Assembly: GCA_006937955.1 (NCBI GenBank) | Contig: SSNP01000010.1 | Coordinates: 6,517,610-6,581,609 of the forward strand | Direction: 5' to 3' | DNA: 64,000 nucleotides | Source: Pachypanchax playfairii | Taxonomy: Eukaryota; Chordata; Actinopteri; Cyprinodontiformes; Aplocheilidae | Shown here: one piece after another, positions 12,601 to 27,164 of the stretch | Layout: the number at the start of each line of letters is the position of its first letter | Numbering within the stretch: position 1 is the stretch's first letter | Program-made: the position numbers and the translations under genes | Notes under the pieces: model-generated | Databases searched by the model: none | The model's input: the letters and a program-made list of their open reading frames with translations, nothing else | What the model was told of the DNA's origin: nothing

Positions 12601-15405
12601 ATAATGTAAGATCGTGTATAACTTTTTATTCAAATATCTGTGTATTTATATAATTTTCTTTTTCAGTTAGATTCAGTGTTTTATTCAAAATATTACTAAA
12701 ATGTGCTTCAACAAACGTTTGACTGGAACATCAACGAGTAACACTTAGTTCTTTGCTTGGAACAAAAGCAGTTTCATCCCACTGTGCTTGAAATAATTTA
12801 TAAGTTATAAAACTGCATCATGAAATTTATTTGAAAATGTATTCACAAGTCAAAAAACCATCAAATTGTTTCAGAGTAACATTAAATCAGCATGTTGTTA
12901 TAATGCTACAATGAATATTTGCATATATGTTAACAGAACCAGATTCACTGAGCAGAACTGATTCTTTCTCCCGTCAAGTATCACTGTGATAATAACTGAA
13001 CTTTGTTACTGCAGCTGAGCTGTCATGTAAAGCTGAAAAACATGGGATGGGACTCACCTGCACAGGTTCAGTGTTTTCTTTGTACTCTAATGCTTAATAT
13101 ATTCCACATGATGGAGGTTGTACTGTAATTCTATTACAAAAGGCATTATGTAAGCATGAAGAATGTATGGGTGTATTGTTGATTTATGATTCTTGTATCT
13201 TATTAACTGGAATAGAGACTCATAAACAGAATCCTGTTGCTGTGATGTGAAGCATCCTCCACTTTACAGCTCTAAGTAGATTATTGCAGCAGAGATGTGC
13301 AGTTATTTGCATGTGTTTGTTCTCATCTGTCTAATGTGATGTAACTGTGGATTGGTTATAAAGGATAGTAGCAGCTTAATTTGGAGCAGCGTTTGCATTA
13401 AATTTTTATGTGCCCTCACTTCCAAGGACACACACTAAATATTAGCTTTGGTACACATTCATAAATGTAAGCTGCTCCCACACACAAAACACCACCCCAC
13501 CCCCCCCACAACACACACACAGACTCAGAGATTCTTTTATCTTAGCACAGATTCTTCAAACTGAGTGGGACTCTGCTGTCTTGAGGGACAAATGTCTCAG
13601 CATGACCTGCCAGTGTCCTTCACTGTTGCTGGATTCGCCCCAAAGCCCCCCAGGCTGCACTATCCTGCACTGCTTTCTGCAGCTCGGACCACCTTCTGAC
13701 ACCGGCTCTCCATGTTCACACCAACTCTTTTATGTCCTCACACTGCAGTTGCACACATATACAGTATCAGAACACAAACAAGGCTGCTGTTGTTTCCTTA
13801 TTGATTTTACGTCAGTGAGTTGAACAGTGGCTGCAATTTTGAAAAAAAAAAAAGAACAAAAAACGACAGCTTTTCATGTTTCAAACAAACCAGAATATCA
13901 CTTATATTAACTGAAATGAAACACAACTGTAAGACTAAATGGAGAGCTCCTTTTTAATAAAGGATGGAATTTGCCACTATATATTCAGTCAATTATAGCT
14001 GAACGAATAACTTTATAATTAACATAACTATTAAATTAAAATGTGCTGAACTGTTTTATATATAAAAATGTAGATTATTAGACTTACAGACAGTTAATAT
14101 AACAATAATATAATATATACAGGCAGGGGGATTATTGGATGGTGTGACTGGAAGATGAAGGTGTGAAGGAGCTGAATGACGAGGGGAACTGAGGGGAACC
14201 ATGATGCTCTGAAGATGTTATTTAAATTGATGTTTTTCCATTTATATTTAATGTTTAGCATTTACCAAAGAGCTCTATGATTTATTACAAACCCTGAGAC
14301 TCTGACACATTACTGCACACTGCATATGATGTTGTTATAATCTGATTTATCCCATAAACATAAACTTTAGCATGACTTCTATATAGATGCACTGGTTTTT
14401 TGATTATATTCACCTCCCGATAAAAAATACAAATAAAACCACACGGAGATACATGAAGGCATGTGTGTATTTAATTTCGGCTTGTCAACTTGTCTGAACT
14501 GAGTTTAAAATCATTCACATCATATGTTTAATATTTATACCTCTGTAACAGTCTGACACTGTTCTGAGTGTAAGTCTCTTTTTATCTCTAAAAATCTACA
14601 ATCAGTTTGATACCTTTCAAAGTCATGCATCCTGTCAGAAAGTATCATAAAAAATATTTCCACGGTACCAACCAGTTAGAGGCTAAAACAAAAACATGTT
14701 TGACATATAAAACTCTGTAATGCTGGTTTCACATGTTCAGATTCCTGTTAGTCTGCAACCCTAAAATAAAAGATTTGTACATTATGTTCTGCATTTATTT
14801 GTATTATTTTGTGTATTCCACAGTGTTCTTCATCATGTACCATCTGGTTTCTTAACCCACATGTAGAGGTTTAATTGTATTTGCTGTGTGTACCTATGTA
14901 GTTTTAAAAGAACCAAAGGTTCTGATTGGTCCTGCACATTCTCCCTTCTGTTTTCCTCAGGTTCTACTTTATGAGTTTGGGGACTGTGGGGCCGAATGTG
15001 GCAGCACTGTGAAATAAACTTTATTTTATATATTTCAGCATCTTCAGTTTGGACTTCCTGTGTAGTGAAAGAGATATTGTGGTTATAGTCTCGTGTCCAA
15101 AAGGGCGTGGCTTACCTTTATGTTTCAGAATGTTATATCTTATATTCTGATTAGTATGTTTATTATGTTGTTTTTTATTATTTAGTTTATGTTTGTTAAA
15201 TAAATAATATTTATCTGTGCTCAAATTATTGGCAGTTACTAAGACAACAGGATTAAAGTTGTTCTTCAAACTACCAAAACGTTTCTGAAAAGAACATTTT
15301 TTCTTGTTTTGGTGCTTGTGTTTAAAAAGACTTAGTGTGCAACTTTAAGTTGTGATGTGCTCTGAGTGCATGTTTGTGTACTGACATTGAGTTTTTGGGA
15401 TGCAG

Positions 15406-15511
15406 GTACACCCTTTGCTGATGCGCGAACGGCGCTCAGAGACGCACAGGAACAAGCTACTGCGACGGACAGTCAGCGTTCCTGTTGAGGGAAGACATCA
15501 CCCCGAGATGG
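15406..15511 (+). CDS. syngap1: syngap1 exon: basic linker with RRTVSVP phospho-site motif
   Basis: A 106-nt exon of 35 codons plus one base. It encodes VHPLLMRERRSE, then HRNKLLRRTVSVPVEGR and a HHPEM end. This matches the mammalian SynGAP segment beginning IHPLLIRDRRSE and containing RNKLLRRTVSVPVEGR. The segment continues the N-terminal PH region and is rich in Arg/Lys. RRTVS fits a basophilic kinase consensus (R-x-x-S); whether it is phosphorylated is inference. The acceptor is TGCAG ending at 15405 and the donor is GTAAGT at 15512, leaving one G that joins AT of the exon at 52238 to make Asp. This strong match favours syngap1 over dab2ip or rasal2, which differ here. Confidence 0.93.
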
Positions 15512-18500
15512 GTAAGTACATATTTTCTATATAACTTTAAAAAAGAAAACACATATAAACGTATATAAATGGAATTTAGAGCAACATTTAACAGGTATTT
15601 TTTCTACAGACAAACAGGACAAATATGTTTTGGTGGGAAGAAGCTGTGGCTTCAACAAGGGTGAATAAATTCTTTATCGTGTTACATTTGAGGGATAGAA
15701 ACAGAAAGGTGGAATGATAATAAAACTTTATTTGCAGAAGATTTGACTTGAATACTTCCGATTGTGTCTGTATCTTATTCCTGGAACAAGGACAGTGGAT
15801 TTAACCTTCCATCGCTTCTATGAAATCACTCGGGCGTCTTTTGAAAAGAAGGATGAACTGGGAGGACACATGCAGAGCACAGTGCACGGACAGGCACAGC
15901 GGATGTGTGGAAACATTTGAATGCATCTTTTAGGGAAATGCCTCCATGTTTCCTGTCAGCACTGTTTATTCATGGATCCACTAGAACCTGGTGCACTATT
16001 AAATCACTCTCGTGGTTCTTGTTTTAAGTATTTACTTTTGGTTCTACCAATCTGAAAGGCTTCTTTAATAGTAAGGTGGGTAGTTCTGATCTCATTTAAC
16101 AGATTTCAAGGGTCTTCACAGACCCCCCCCCCCCATAAAAAACATGGGAAAAAACAGACAAAAAGCCACGAATCCCTTAAAAATCTGATTCAAGTTGTTG
16201 TTTTCTTCCAGTTTTGTGTTTAGTGTCTTTTAAAAGACACAAATAAGTCAAAATGTAGATTTTTCTCCCTCGTCCAGAACCTTTTGGATGAATCTTTGAA
16301 TGTGCTTTTCTTTCATTCAGCTTCAATTTTCACTGTCCATTTTTAGTTTTTAAAAACATCATTACCTTTATTACTTTATTTCAGGTAGCTTATAATAATA
16401 GAACTGTTGCATAGCAACCAAATGGTGTAATGCTTTGGAGTTTTTTTGGAGCTGTGGCTCTTTCTGTGAGCAGCATCACTCACAGCAGCTCTACACAGAT
16501 AAAAGCTTCTGCTCAGCTCACACCACTTCTGTTTCTTGTATTATTTTGAAAAAGTTATTGTAGTTTTTGGTTATATAACTGTTTGATAATCTTATACATC
16601 TACTTCAAGTTGTTTTTCTTTTAACCCATTTCTCTCACAAAGCCTGTTCCTTTGAAGCCAGTCTTTATGCTGCGTGGCTGGTGCCCTTCAGCTTTTCTGT
16701 TGCTGTGTTGTCCGCTCCAATCTTCCGTGCACCTTTTGAAACTGACTCTTTTATGGCACCGTCCTGTGTTTGTTTTGTTTTTCCTGACTCAGTCTCTTTA
16801 GGCTGTCTACAAACGCCCCACTCCGTTCCACCTCCTCCGTCTCTGTCCACTCAACACATCTTTGTCTCACTCAGCTATTTTTGGACTGTAACGTCCTTCT
16901 TCTATGACTCTGCTGCTTCTGTCTCCTCTCTGGTACCCAGGGGTGCTGATTCAACCGGTTAAATGTTCCCCTCAGGTTTTACATGAGTGGCTGTATGGTC
17001 TCATGGTGGTTAGGCACTGACATGCAGGTCCTGAACACGTAAAGCCAGGAGAGATTCATGGGCTCGAGGCAGGTTTAGTAATGAACAGAAGCAATACAAT
17101 CATCTTCATGCTTCACTACATTCATGATGGTTTAGAGACCATTTTAACTCTACAAACCCAGAATGATTCACAGCTTATGTTACACACTTGTTAAGTTGTA
17201 GCTATGTACAGTATTTTTCTGACACTCATTTCTGTTATTTACAGAGTAAATTAACTAAAAACTCATCTCAGCACTAAATGAGCTCAACAGCTTGTTTTTT
17301 TTCTTTCCTGCCCTTTCTCAATTTCCTAGAATTTAAATTTCAGTATAAATGTAATAAATGGAGTGAATGAACCTTTTAGTTGTTTCAAAATGTCTTTTGG
17401 ATTTAAAGTATTGAATATATATTGTGAATAAGTAGTGGAGACCAAAACACTTCAGGATGCAGCTGAACAAACCTGCATCTAATGAAAACAACAAAACATC
17501 TGAGACTGTTTGGTAAAAACATGAAACACAAAACAAAGTGTTCTTTTCTTCTATCTGCTTCATTAAACTGATTAAACTGGGAGTTTTAGGCGACTCTAAC
17601 TCCAACCAGACGAGGTCAGACACACTGTATGACAACAAAGTCTTTTATTGGCTTTTAGATCTGTTTGGTTTCCAGACAGTCAACCTGTCGATGGCTGGCA
17701 CATCTTTATTAAAAGCTCACAAAACAAGTGTTGTCTTCCCAAACCTGATGAAGAGCCACTTCTCACCTGTTTTCAGCCAACAAAGCTGAACTTCTTCATA
17801 TTTAATTACAACAGTGAGAATATTGGATGCATCTCTGACAGTTTTGGCAAAGTATATAAATGATTTTGTTGAAATCAGAAAACGTGTTGTTACATGAATA
17901 TTCCATGGTATTCTGCGCTCTCTGTCAGAGATCTCTGATGATCCTCAAACTGGATGGAATTACGAGTACTTCAGTAGTCCAAATAATAATTTTTGATCAC
18001 TCAAAGTATTTTTTTTTTTGCTCTTTAAGTGTTAAAATAAGTGTGAAAATAATAATATTTTTTTAAAGTAAAATATAAATATGTTTTAATGAACACTGTC
18101 ATGCTGCTTTAAATTATTACCTTATACACTGTTTTTGTTATTATCACATTAATTTATTTACCATTACATTATAACCAATTATACCATAAAGGAATAAAAA
18201 TGCAACGAAAAATGTTTTCCTTGCTGTCGTCTCGGTGTCTATGCATCAAGGAAAATGGGTGAAAGGAAGAGGAATTACTGTTTAATCTTCTTTTCCTCAC
18301 TGTATTTGTTACCAAGTTCAGCATCTTACAAAAATATTTGGACTCATTCATCTCATTCAGAATGATAAACACGTTGAGTCTGTTCATACAGGTGAAAGAC
18401 ATGATATTTCTATCATCGACAAATGTCCCAAAAACCAAATCTTAAAATCTCATGTTGTGTAAGAAGAGGCAAGTTAAGCTGCTGCAGCTGCTCATCAGTT

Positions 18501-19008
18501 GTTCATGTGTTTGTCAGAACACATCCAGTAATTCTGACTCACAGTTCGTCTCAGGGACAACGTCCACACTTTTCATGATACTGATGAACTAAGACATATG
18601 ACAACAGGATGCTTGATGTTGGACAGATGGAGGATAAAGAGATCCACAGTCTTAAACCCTGGATGAGTTAAACTCTCAGCGCCACACGAGGTTTCTTTAG
18701 ATCTTTGGTCTCCATCAGAACAGATAATGTTCTGCCTTTGGGACAGGATTGTTCCCCTTTACATTCACCAAACAGATCAGTTCAACCCAATATGTTTAAT
18801 TCTAGGTGGTAGTGCTTACTATTCTTTTATTGTGGTGAGATGTTTGTTTTCTTGTTTCCTACCATCATCACAGAGTGATAATCTCCATCAATGTTATTGG
18901 AATTATAATCTGACTCCATCTGAGAGAAACGTCAATGTGATCAATAAGAGCAGCTAATGATTTTATACTTCAGTTAAATAGTTTCTATTAAAAGCATATT
19001 TCTTTCTT

Positions 19009-19010
<2 letters not shown>

Positions 19011-19087
<77 letters not shown>
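19011..19087 (+). repeat. (AAT)n microsatellite, first copy
   Basis: About 77 bp of pure AAT trinucleotide repeat. The base at 19039 inside it corresponds to the first base after the assembly gap (23107), so this microsatellite is one edge of the duplicated block. Confidence 0.95.
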
Positions 19088-20378
19088 GCTGTTAGACAAT
19101 ATTTATATTTAGGATTTTTAGTCCTACAGGGATGTTTTAATAATTGATGACTGTCCATCAGCGTGACACATCAAAGATGTGTCCCATTACTGAGCACATC
19201 ATCATCAGTGGCGTCCACATGTTTGCTTCTTTACATAAAAACCATTTCCCTTCCTGTTCATAAAGCTGTGATGTACTCTGCCACTCTGCCAAACAATTAG
19301 TTCAAGACAGTAACTCATAACATGATAGAAAGTGTTTGACTTTTAAATTTTGTTCGTTTTGAGGCAGCGATCATGAATCATTCCAACACATGAATCATTC
19401 ATTTCAGAAAGAATGACAAAGAAATATGGATGACTTCTCCAAATGACTGGAAATGTTTTGATAACAAAGTGCGACAGACTCGTCCCCTCTGGTCATAATT
19501 CATCAACACAGAGCCGAGTTAATGAAAGATGGTCTGATTTATAAAAAATATGTCATTAAATACATGATTTCATTCATCAGGATTGCAGGTTAAATAATAA
19601 TATCATACGTAGCAGCACCTTTTTGTAAAAACTTTTAGGAAGTTAAGTGTATTTTTCTTTCTTGTTTGTGAATCTCAATTTATTCAGTCTGCAGTTTTTT
19701 TAACAATGTCAGTCTTTCCTTATCCTTAACCTTTCTGTTAATATACAAAACTGCCTTGAACTTTAGGATTTAAAAACAATGTCTGAAACTGTCTGAATTG
19801 CTAACATAATTAGTCAAATTTGCACATAAATGTAATTTTAAAAAGGCATTACATAACCAGTCATTTCAGCTGGATATTTGTTGCTTTGCTTTTTATGTTA
19901 AAATGTCCCTCATCTTCGTTTATGGTGCTTTTTTTTGGTGTAACTTATTGGACAAACTTAGCCCATTAAATCAAAACGACAGCCTGACTACCTAAAATGA
20001 AACCAGTGAAATATAAGAGAAGGCATGAAATTGAAATGCCACCAATCCTGCATCCAGCTGTCAGTGCACCTGACACAAGGCAGCTAATCTCACAATGCTG
20101 CATTCTCATGAATTTACATTCATATTTCTTGTTTGATTTGGTTACATGACTAAATCTTTCATTATGAGCTTTGATGTAAGACACTTTGCTACAGTTGACC
20201 TTTAAATTTATCCTTAATATGAATTTAAATTACTCCAGATAGCTTCCTGCACACTGTCTTTCTGTGTAATCAACTCTGGACACACCTGCCCACCTGGAAT
20301 TAGACGGTGTTCATGCTTTTTATAAGTTTAAAAAAGACTGATGAGTTTTCAGGAGCAGTGAATACTTCTTCAGACAGG

Positions 20379-20530
20379 TGTACTGGCGACTCAACAAGGT
20401 GTTCATGAGTGTGAGTGGTTGTCTGTCTCCAGTGATGGAGTCCAGAGTGTGACCCCACCTCTCGCCCAGTGGCCGATTCAGATAGACACAAGCCTCATGT
20501 GACCCTGAACAGGAACAGGCGCCTATGCAA
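20379..20530 (+). repeat. Partial teleost SINE-like repeat
   Basis: It contains 'actggcgactc', 'gtgagtggttgtctgtctc' and 'ccccacctctcgcccagtgg' in the order of the 3' half of the same fish repeat family seen at 2990-3345. It appears again at about 24447-24598 in the duplicated block. Confidence 0.65.
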
Positions 20531-22221
20531 AACAGACAGTTGGACTTTTTTCAAAATATTCTGGATGTGGGGGGGTAAACCTTTTCATTTTCCAAGTATA
20601 ATTATCTTTTTCATTGTGTCAGTTTGAGGAAGAGGACAAATTAAAAAGCATATTTGTAATGTTTTGCTGTGGTGTACAGACCCACATAATGAGCTGGGTT
20701 AGAGTTTGGAACTCCTCGTTAGAAGGTGATTCAGAGCGTTACAACAGCAGTAGAATAATGCGTCAGAGCGAGCTGCAGCGGCTGGTAGTTTATTAACCTT
20801 GTGCTTTAGTTGCACAGAAAGTGAAGTTCTCCTTCCAGTAAGACTGGATTTGTGTTTGCAGAGATTTGCTGAATCATCTAGCTGTCTTATCTTTGCAACT
20901 GTGAATGAATACTAATAGGTTGCTACACTGTTCTGTTCTGTTTGATGGACATGTAAACACAGGCCTCCTGAATGAGCGCTGTGCTCGTGCACTGGTCTGC
21001 ATCAGCAAACGGAGGCGTGTGGCTAAACTGTTTTATATGTCAATCATATGTTACGTGTCTTTTTAGCTAATGAAACAGGACAGTGTTTGAATCATCTGAA
21101 GGCTTTTGGATGTTGTTGAATGTATAAAACTAAATTTGATTTTAGAAAATGAAAATGAAACCAAAGACTTGGTGTAAGTTTGAATGAGTCCAGACAAAAT
21201 CATTTCATTACAGAGAGATTTAACTTAAACCTGCATATTTCTTCTTACACCAGACTCTCCTCAGATCAGAGACATTTAAATCAAGTTCATACTTTTTTGT
21301 CTGAAATCAATTTAAGCACACGTGTATAATATAATCAAGTAATGTGATGAATCCAGGCATCATCTTTTAGAAATGGCACATGATGTTTCTGAAGCTCAAG
21401 CTGGCTAAACGAAGCGACCTCAGACCATAATACTGCCAACATATTTCATAAATCTTCCCTGACTCATTGCTGTTTTACATTATTCATTAGTTATTCATTA
21501 AAATATGTTTAGGAGTGTATCATTAGCTAATAGATCAGTTAGTCTCTGAGTCATAACTAAGAAAATCTTCAACATTTATATATTTGTAGAAACACTTTGA
21601 TGCCTGTAATTAAAGTTTAAAAATGACAAACCTGAAACAATATTTCTTATTGAATTGACTAACTGGTTATCTGAGTTGTTGGAACATTTTGACCTTTTTG
21701 TGTTTATTCCGTGATGCTTTAACTTTTATCTCTGTTTTTTGTGCAGCACTTCAAGTTGCTTTAAAAATCTCTTTATATTGTAAATAAAAAGCAGTCTGAT
21801 CGGTATCAGTTCTTATGTGGATGCCAGAGGAATTTTATTTGATGTTTTGATAAATCTTAAAATGTTCTCACCACCTGGTAGATAAACAAATCTCTTTCAG
21901 TTTTTCTTGAATGTGTTTTCTCACAGCTGGTATTTTGAAATTATATCACAGGCTGGTTTTTCTTTTTTTTTATTTAAAATGATGGTTATATAACTTGGTC
22001 TGTCTTTCTGAGCAATAGACCCTGTGGGTAGGTGTGATGCAGTGGTCAGATATATCATCATACCTTATCAGCATGCACAGGACAAACAGCAAGATGCATC
22101 AAGTGCACCCAGCCTGCAGATGAGTGACAGCCAGCCACCAGCTCTGTGCACTCAGGGGTCTGCAGCTTTCTAACTCTCCAGTTCTTAGCCAGCCTTGGAT
22201 CGTGGTAGTCAGCTTTTATAA

Positions 22222-22243
22222 ACACACACACACACACACACAC
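22222..22243 (+). repeat. Short (CA)n microsatellite
   Basis: About 22 bp of CA dinucleotides, repeated at 26290-26311 in the second copy of the duplicated block. Confidence 0.85.
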
Positions 22244-23096
22244 CACTTCCTGTTAGTCCATCTAGTCCACTAGGATTCTTCTATCTGTCAAGGGAAGATG
22301 AAGTTAAGCTTGTGTGACAGGGTTAATCACTAAACACTTCATTTGAAGGTTTTTGCAACAGATGTGAAAATTCCACTCGTTTATTTGGCTAATTTTGGAT
22401 TCATCATTAGTATAAAACACTCACATACTGTATTGTCTGTAGAATAGTGTTTGATTAACCTTTAAATTTGTGGGCATCAAAATGAGTGACTTGTGCCCGC
22501 AGAATATTGAGCAGCTGAGCGTCCTGTTGAGGGATCACGTCTCCTCCATGTGCACAGATGTGGATGCACGGAGATGTTCAAGTCTTCCTCAGAATGATAA
22601 ATGTCTTTTAATGGAGGACGTTGTGCAGGCGGACATTACAGACACAGTATCTATTGTTCATGTGTATCATTTTACAGACTAATTAAATGCATCTTAGTGG
22701 CTTGACTGCTGAGACGCTGTGGAAACGTCACTTATTGATCTTTACAACAAACATCTACTGATGAGCTACTCTCCACTTCTCAATAAGAATCAGTGTTAAG
22801 GAATCAGATGGTTTTTAGGAGGGAATTTTTAGGTTTTGTTTGTAATTGTAGTGAATAAATCAACAGCTAACTGCACCGTGTGCTGCTCCCACTAACCTGA
22901 TCTTCCTGCTGCATGTTAGATATATGGAAGATACCAAATTAAGCAGAATATAGTAAATACAAGAAATCATTTTTGTTTTAAAATTTAGTCTTACTTTAGC
23001 AATTATATGAGATCCTGTATGATAATAAACTAATTTCTCCATGTATAAAAATACATCATTTTATCATTATTTAAGTGCTAATAAATATTGAGATTA

Positions 23097-23106
23097 NNNN
23101 NNNNNN
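23097..23106. other. Assembly gap (10 N)
   Basis: Ten consecutive Ns lie between the end of the first copy and the start of the second copy of the same 4 kb block. A fixed short N run at such a junction is typical of two contigs scaffolded end to end without merging their overlap. Confidence 0.95.
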
Positions 23107-23155
<49 letters not shown>

Positions 23156-26100
23156 GCTGTTAGACAATATTTATATTTAGGATTTTTAGTCCTACAGGGA
23201 TGTTTTAATAATTGATGACTGTCCATCAGCGTGACACATCAAAGATGTGTCCCATTACTGAGCACATCATCATCAGTGGCGTCCACATGTTTGCTTCTTT
23301 ACATAAAAACCATTTCCCTTCCTGTTCATAAAGCTGTGATGTACTCTGCCACTCTGCCAAACAATTAGTTCAAGACAGTAACTCATAACATGATAGAAAG
23401 TGTTTGACTTTTAAATTTTGTTCGTTTTGAGGCAGCGATCATGAATCATTCCAACACATGAATCATTCATTTCAGAAAGAATGACAAAGAAATATGGATG
23501 ACTTCTCCAAATGACTGGAAATGTTTTGATAACAAAGTGCGACAGACTCGTCCCCTCTGGTCATAATTCATCAACACAGAGCCGAGTTAATGAAAGATGG
23601 TCTGATTTATAAAAAATATGTCATTAAATACATGATTTCATTCATCAGGATTGCAGGTTAAATAATAATATCATACGTAGCAGCACCTTTTTGTAAAAAC
23701 TTTTAGGAAGTTAAGTGTATTTTTCTTTCTTGTTTGTGAATCTCAATTTATTCAGTCTGCAGTTTTTTTAACAATGTCAGTCTTTCCTTATCCTTAACCT
23801 TTCTGTTAATATACAAAACTGCCTTGAACTTTAGGATTTAAAAACAATGTCTGAAACTGTCTGAATTGCTAACATAATTAGTCAAATTTGCACATAAATG
23901 TAATTTTAAAAAGGCATTACATAACCAGTCATTTCAGCTGGATATTTGTTGCTTTGCTTTTTATGTTAAAATGTCCCTCATCTTCGTTTATGGTGCTTTT
24001 TTTTGGTGTAACTTATTGGACAAACTTAGCCCATTAAATCAAAACGACAGCCTGACTACCTAAAATGAAACCAGTGAAATATAAGAGAAGGCATGAAATT
24101 GAAATGCCACCAATCCTGCATCCAGCTGTCAGTGCACCTGACACAAGGCAGCTAATCTCACAATGCTGCATTCTCATGAATTTACATTCATATTTCTTGT
24201 TTGATTTGGTTACATGACTAAATCTTTCATTATGAGCTTTGATGTAAGACACTTTGCTACAGTTGACCTTTAAATTTATCCTTAATATGAATTTAAATTA
24301 CTCCAGATAGCTTCCTGCACACTGTCTTTCTGTGTAATCAACTCTGGACACACCTGCCCACCTGGAATTAGACGGTGTTCATGCTTTTTATAAGTTTAAA
24401 AAAGACTGATGAGTTTTCAGGAGCAGTGAATACTTCTTCAGACAGGTGTACTGGCGACTCAACAAGGTGTTCATGAGTGTGAGTGGTTGTCTGTCTCCAG
24501 TGATGGAGTCCAGAGTGTGACCCCACCTCTCGCCCAGTGGCCGATTCAGATAGACACAAGCCTCATGTGACCCTGAACAGGAACAGGCGCCTATGCAAAA
24601 CAGACAGTTGGACTTTTTTCAAAATATTCTGGATGTGGGGGGGTAAACCTTTTCATTTTCCAAGTATAATTATCTTTTTCATTGTGTCAGTTTGAGGAAG
24701 AGGACAAATTAAAAAGCATATTTGTAATGTTTTGCTGTGGTGTACAGACCCACATAATGAGCTGGGTTAGAGTTTGGAACTCCTCGTTAGAAGGTGATTC
24801 AGAGCGTTACAACAGCAGTAGAATAATGCGTCAGAGCGAGCTGCAGCGGCTGGTAGTTTATTAACCTTGTGCTTTAGTTGCACAGAAAGTGAAGTTCTCC
24901 TTCCAGTAAGACTGGATTTGTGTTTGCAGAGATTTGCTGAATCATCTAGCTGTCTTATCTTTGCAACTGTGAATGAATACTAATAGGTTGCTACACTGTT
25001 CTGTTCTGTTTGATGGACATGTAAACACAGGCCTCCTGAATGAGCGCTGTGCTCGTGCACTGGTCTGCATCAGCAAACGGAGGCGTGTGGCTAAACTGTT
25101 TTATATGTCAATCATATGTTACGTGTCTTTTTAGCTAATGAAACAGGACAGTGTTTGAATCATCTGAAGGCTTTTGGATGTTGTTGAATGTATAAAACTA
25201 AATTTGATTTTAGAAAATGAAAATGAAACCAAAGACTTGGTGTAAGTTTGAATGAGTCCAGACAAAATCATTTCATTACAGAGAGATTTAACTTAAACCT
25301 GCATATTTCTTCTTACACCAGACTCTCCTCAGATCAGAGACATTTAAATCAAGTTCATACTTTTTTGTCTGAAATCAATTTAAGCACACGTGTATAATAT
25401 AATCAAGTAATGTGATGAATCCAGGCATCATCTTTTAGAAATGGCACATGATGTTTCTGAAGCTCAAGCTGGCTAAACGAAGCGACCTCAGACCATAATA
25501 CTGCCAACATATTTCATAAATCTTCCCTGACTCATTGCTGTTTTACATTATTCATTAGTTATTCATTAAAATATGTTTAGGAGTGTATCATTAGCTAATA
25601 GATCAGTTAGTCTCTGAGTCATAACTAAGAAAATCTTCAACATTTATATATTTGTAGAAACACTTTGATGCCTGTAATTAAAGTTTAAAAATGACAAACC
25701 TGAAACAATATTTCTTATTGAATTGACTAACTGGTTATCTGAGTTGTTGGAACATTTTGACCTTTTTGTGTTTATTCCGTGATGCTTTAACTTTTATCTC
25801 TGTTTTTTGTGCAGCACTTCAAGTTGCTTTAAAAATCTCTTTATATTGTAAATAAAAAGCAGTCTGATCGGTATCAGTTCTTATGTGGATGCCAGAGGAA
25901 TTTTATTTGATGTTTTGATAAATCTTAAAATGTTCTCACCACCTGGTAGATAAACAAATCTCTTTCAGTTTTTCTTGAATGTGTTTTCTCACAGCTGGTA
26001 TTTTGAAATTATATCACAGGCTGGTTTTTCTTTTTTTTTATTTAAAATGATGGTTATATAACTTGGTCTGTCTTTCTGAGCAATAGACCCTGTGGGTAGG

Positions 26101-27164
26101 TGTGATGCAGTGGTCAGATATATCATCATACCTTATCAGCATGCACAGGACAAACAGCAAGATGCATCAAGTGCACCCAGCCTGCAGATGAGTGACAGCC
26201 AGCCACCAGCTCTGTGCACTCAGGGGTCTGCAGCTTTCTAACTCTCCAGTTCTTAGCCAGCCTTGGATCGTGGTAGTCAGCTTTTATAAACACACACACA
26301 CACACACACACCACTTCCTGTTAGTCCATCTAGTCCACTAGGATTCTTCTATCTGTCAAGGGAAGATGAAGTTAAGCTTGTGTGACAGGGTTAATCACTA
26401 AACACTTCATTTGAAGGTTTTTGCAACAGATGTGAAAATTCCACTCGTTTATTTGGCTAATTTTGGATTCATCATTAGTATAAAACACTCACATACTGTA
26501 TTGTCTGTAGAATAGTGTTTGATTAACCTTTAAATTTGTGGGCATCAAAATGAGTGACTTGTGCCCGCAGAATATTGAGCAGCTGAGCGTCCTGTTGAGG
26601 GATCACGTCTCCTCCATGTGCACAGATGTGGATGCACGGAGATGTTCAAGTCTTCCTCAGAATGATAAATGTCTTTTAATGGAGGACGTTGTGCAGGCGG
26701 ACATTACAGACACAGTATCTATTGTTCATGTGTATCATTTTACAGACTAATTAAATGCATCTTAGTGGCTTGACTGCTGAGACGCTGTGGAAACGTCACT
26801 TATTGATCTTTACAACAAACATCTACTGATGAGCTACTCTCCACTTCTCAATAAGAATCAGTGTTAAGGAATCAGATGGTTTTTAGGAGGGAATTTTTAG
26901 GTTTTGTTTGTAATTGTAGTGAATAAATCAACAGCTAACTGCACCGTGTGCTGCTCCCACTAACCTGATCTTCCTGCTGCATGTTAGATATATGGAAGAT
27001 ACCAAATTAAGCAGAATATAGTAAATACAAGAAATCATTTTTGTTTTAAAATTTAGTCTTACTTTAGCAATTATATGAGATCCTGTATGATAATAAACTA
27101 ATTTCTCCATGTATAAAAATACATCATTTTATCATTATTTAAGTGCTAATAAATATTGAGATTA
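23107..27164 (+). repeat. Second copy of the ~4,058-bp block
   Basis: It starts inside the AAT microsatellite immediately after the Ns and matches 19039-23096 base for base wherever I checked. Unique sequence resumes at 27165 (CAACAATGAA). The second AAT run (23107-23155) is shorter than the first only because it begins at the contig edge. Confidence 0.92.
24447..24598 (+). repeat. Second copy of the partial SINE-like repeat
   Basis: Same sequence as 20379-20530, shifted by 4,068 bases. It is counted twice only because of the duplicated block. Confidence 0.6.

Larger units (their letters stand above)
2588..15405 (+). other. syngap1: syngap1 intron, 12.8 kb
   Basis: Donor GTAAAG at 2588 and acceptor TGCAG at 15401-15405; both joins are phase 0. 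The content is AT-rich intronic DNA. It includes a degenerate teleost SINE-like repeat at about 2990-3345, a (CA)n run at 9603-9636, a pyrimidine-rich patch at 9655-9870, and a CA/C-rich patch near 13480-13520. The stretches 5460-5690, 7980-8180 and 11590-11820 are less AT-rich and could be conserved regulatory DNA, but I cannot test this. I found no coding exon within it. Confidence 0.8.
19039..23096 (+). repeat. First copy of a ~4,058-bp duplicated block
   Basis: It repeats at 23107-27164 with a constant offset of 4,068 bases. All six open frames that can be compared are identical in both copies, and I found no differences in the lines I read side by side. The copy stops exactly at the run of Ns. 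It contains a partial SINE-like repeat (about 20379-20530) and a short CA run (22222-22243), but no exon. Confidence 0.92.
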
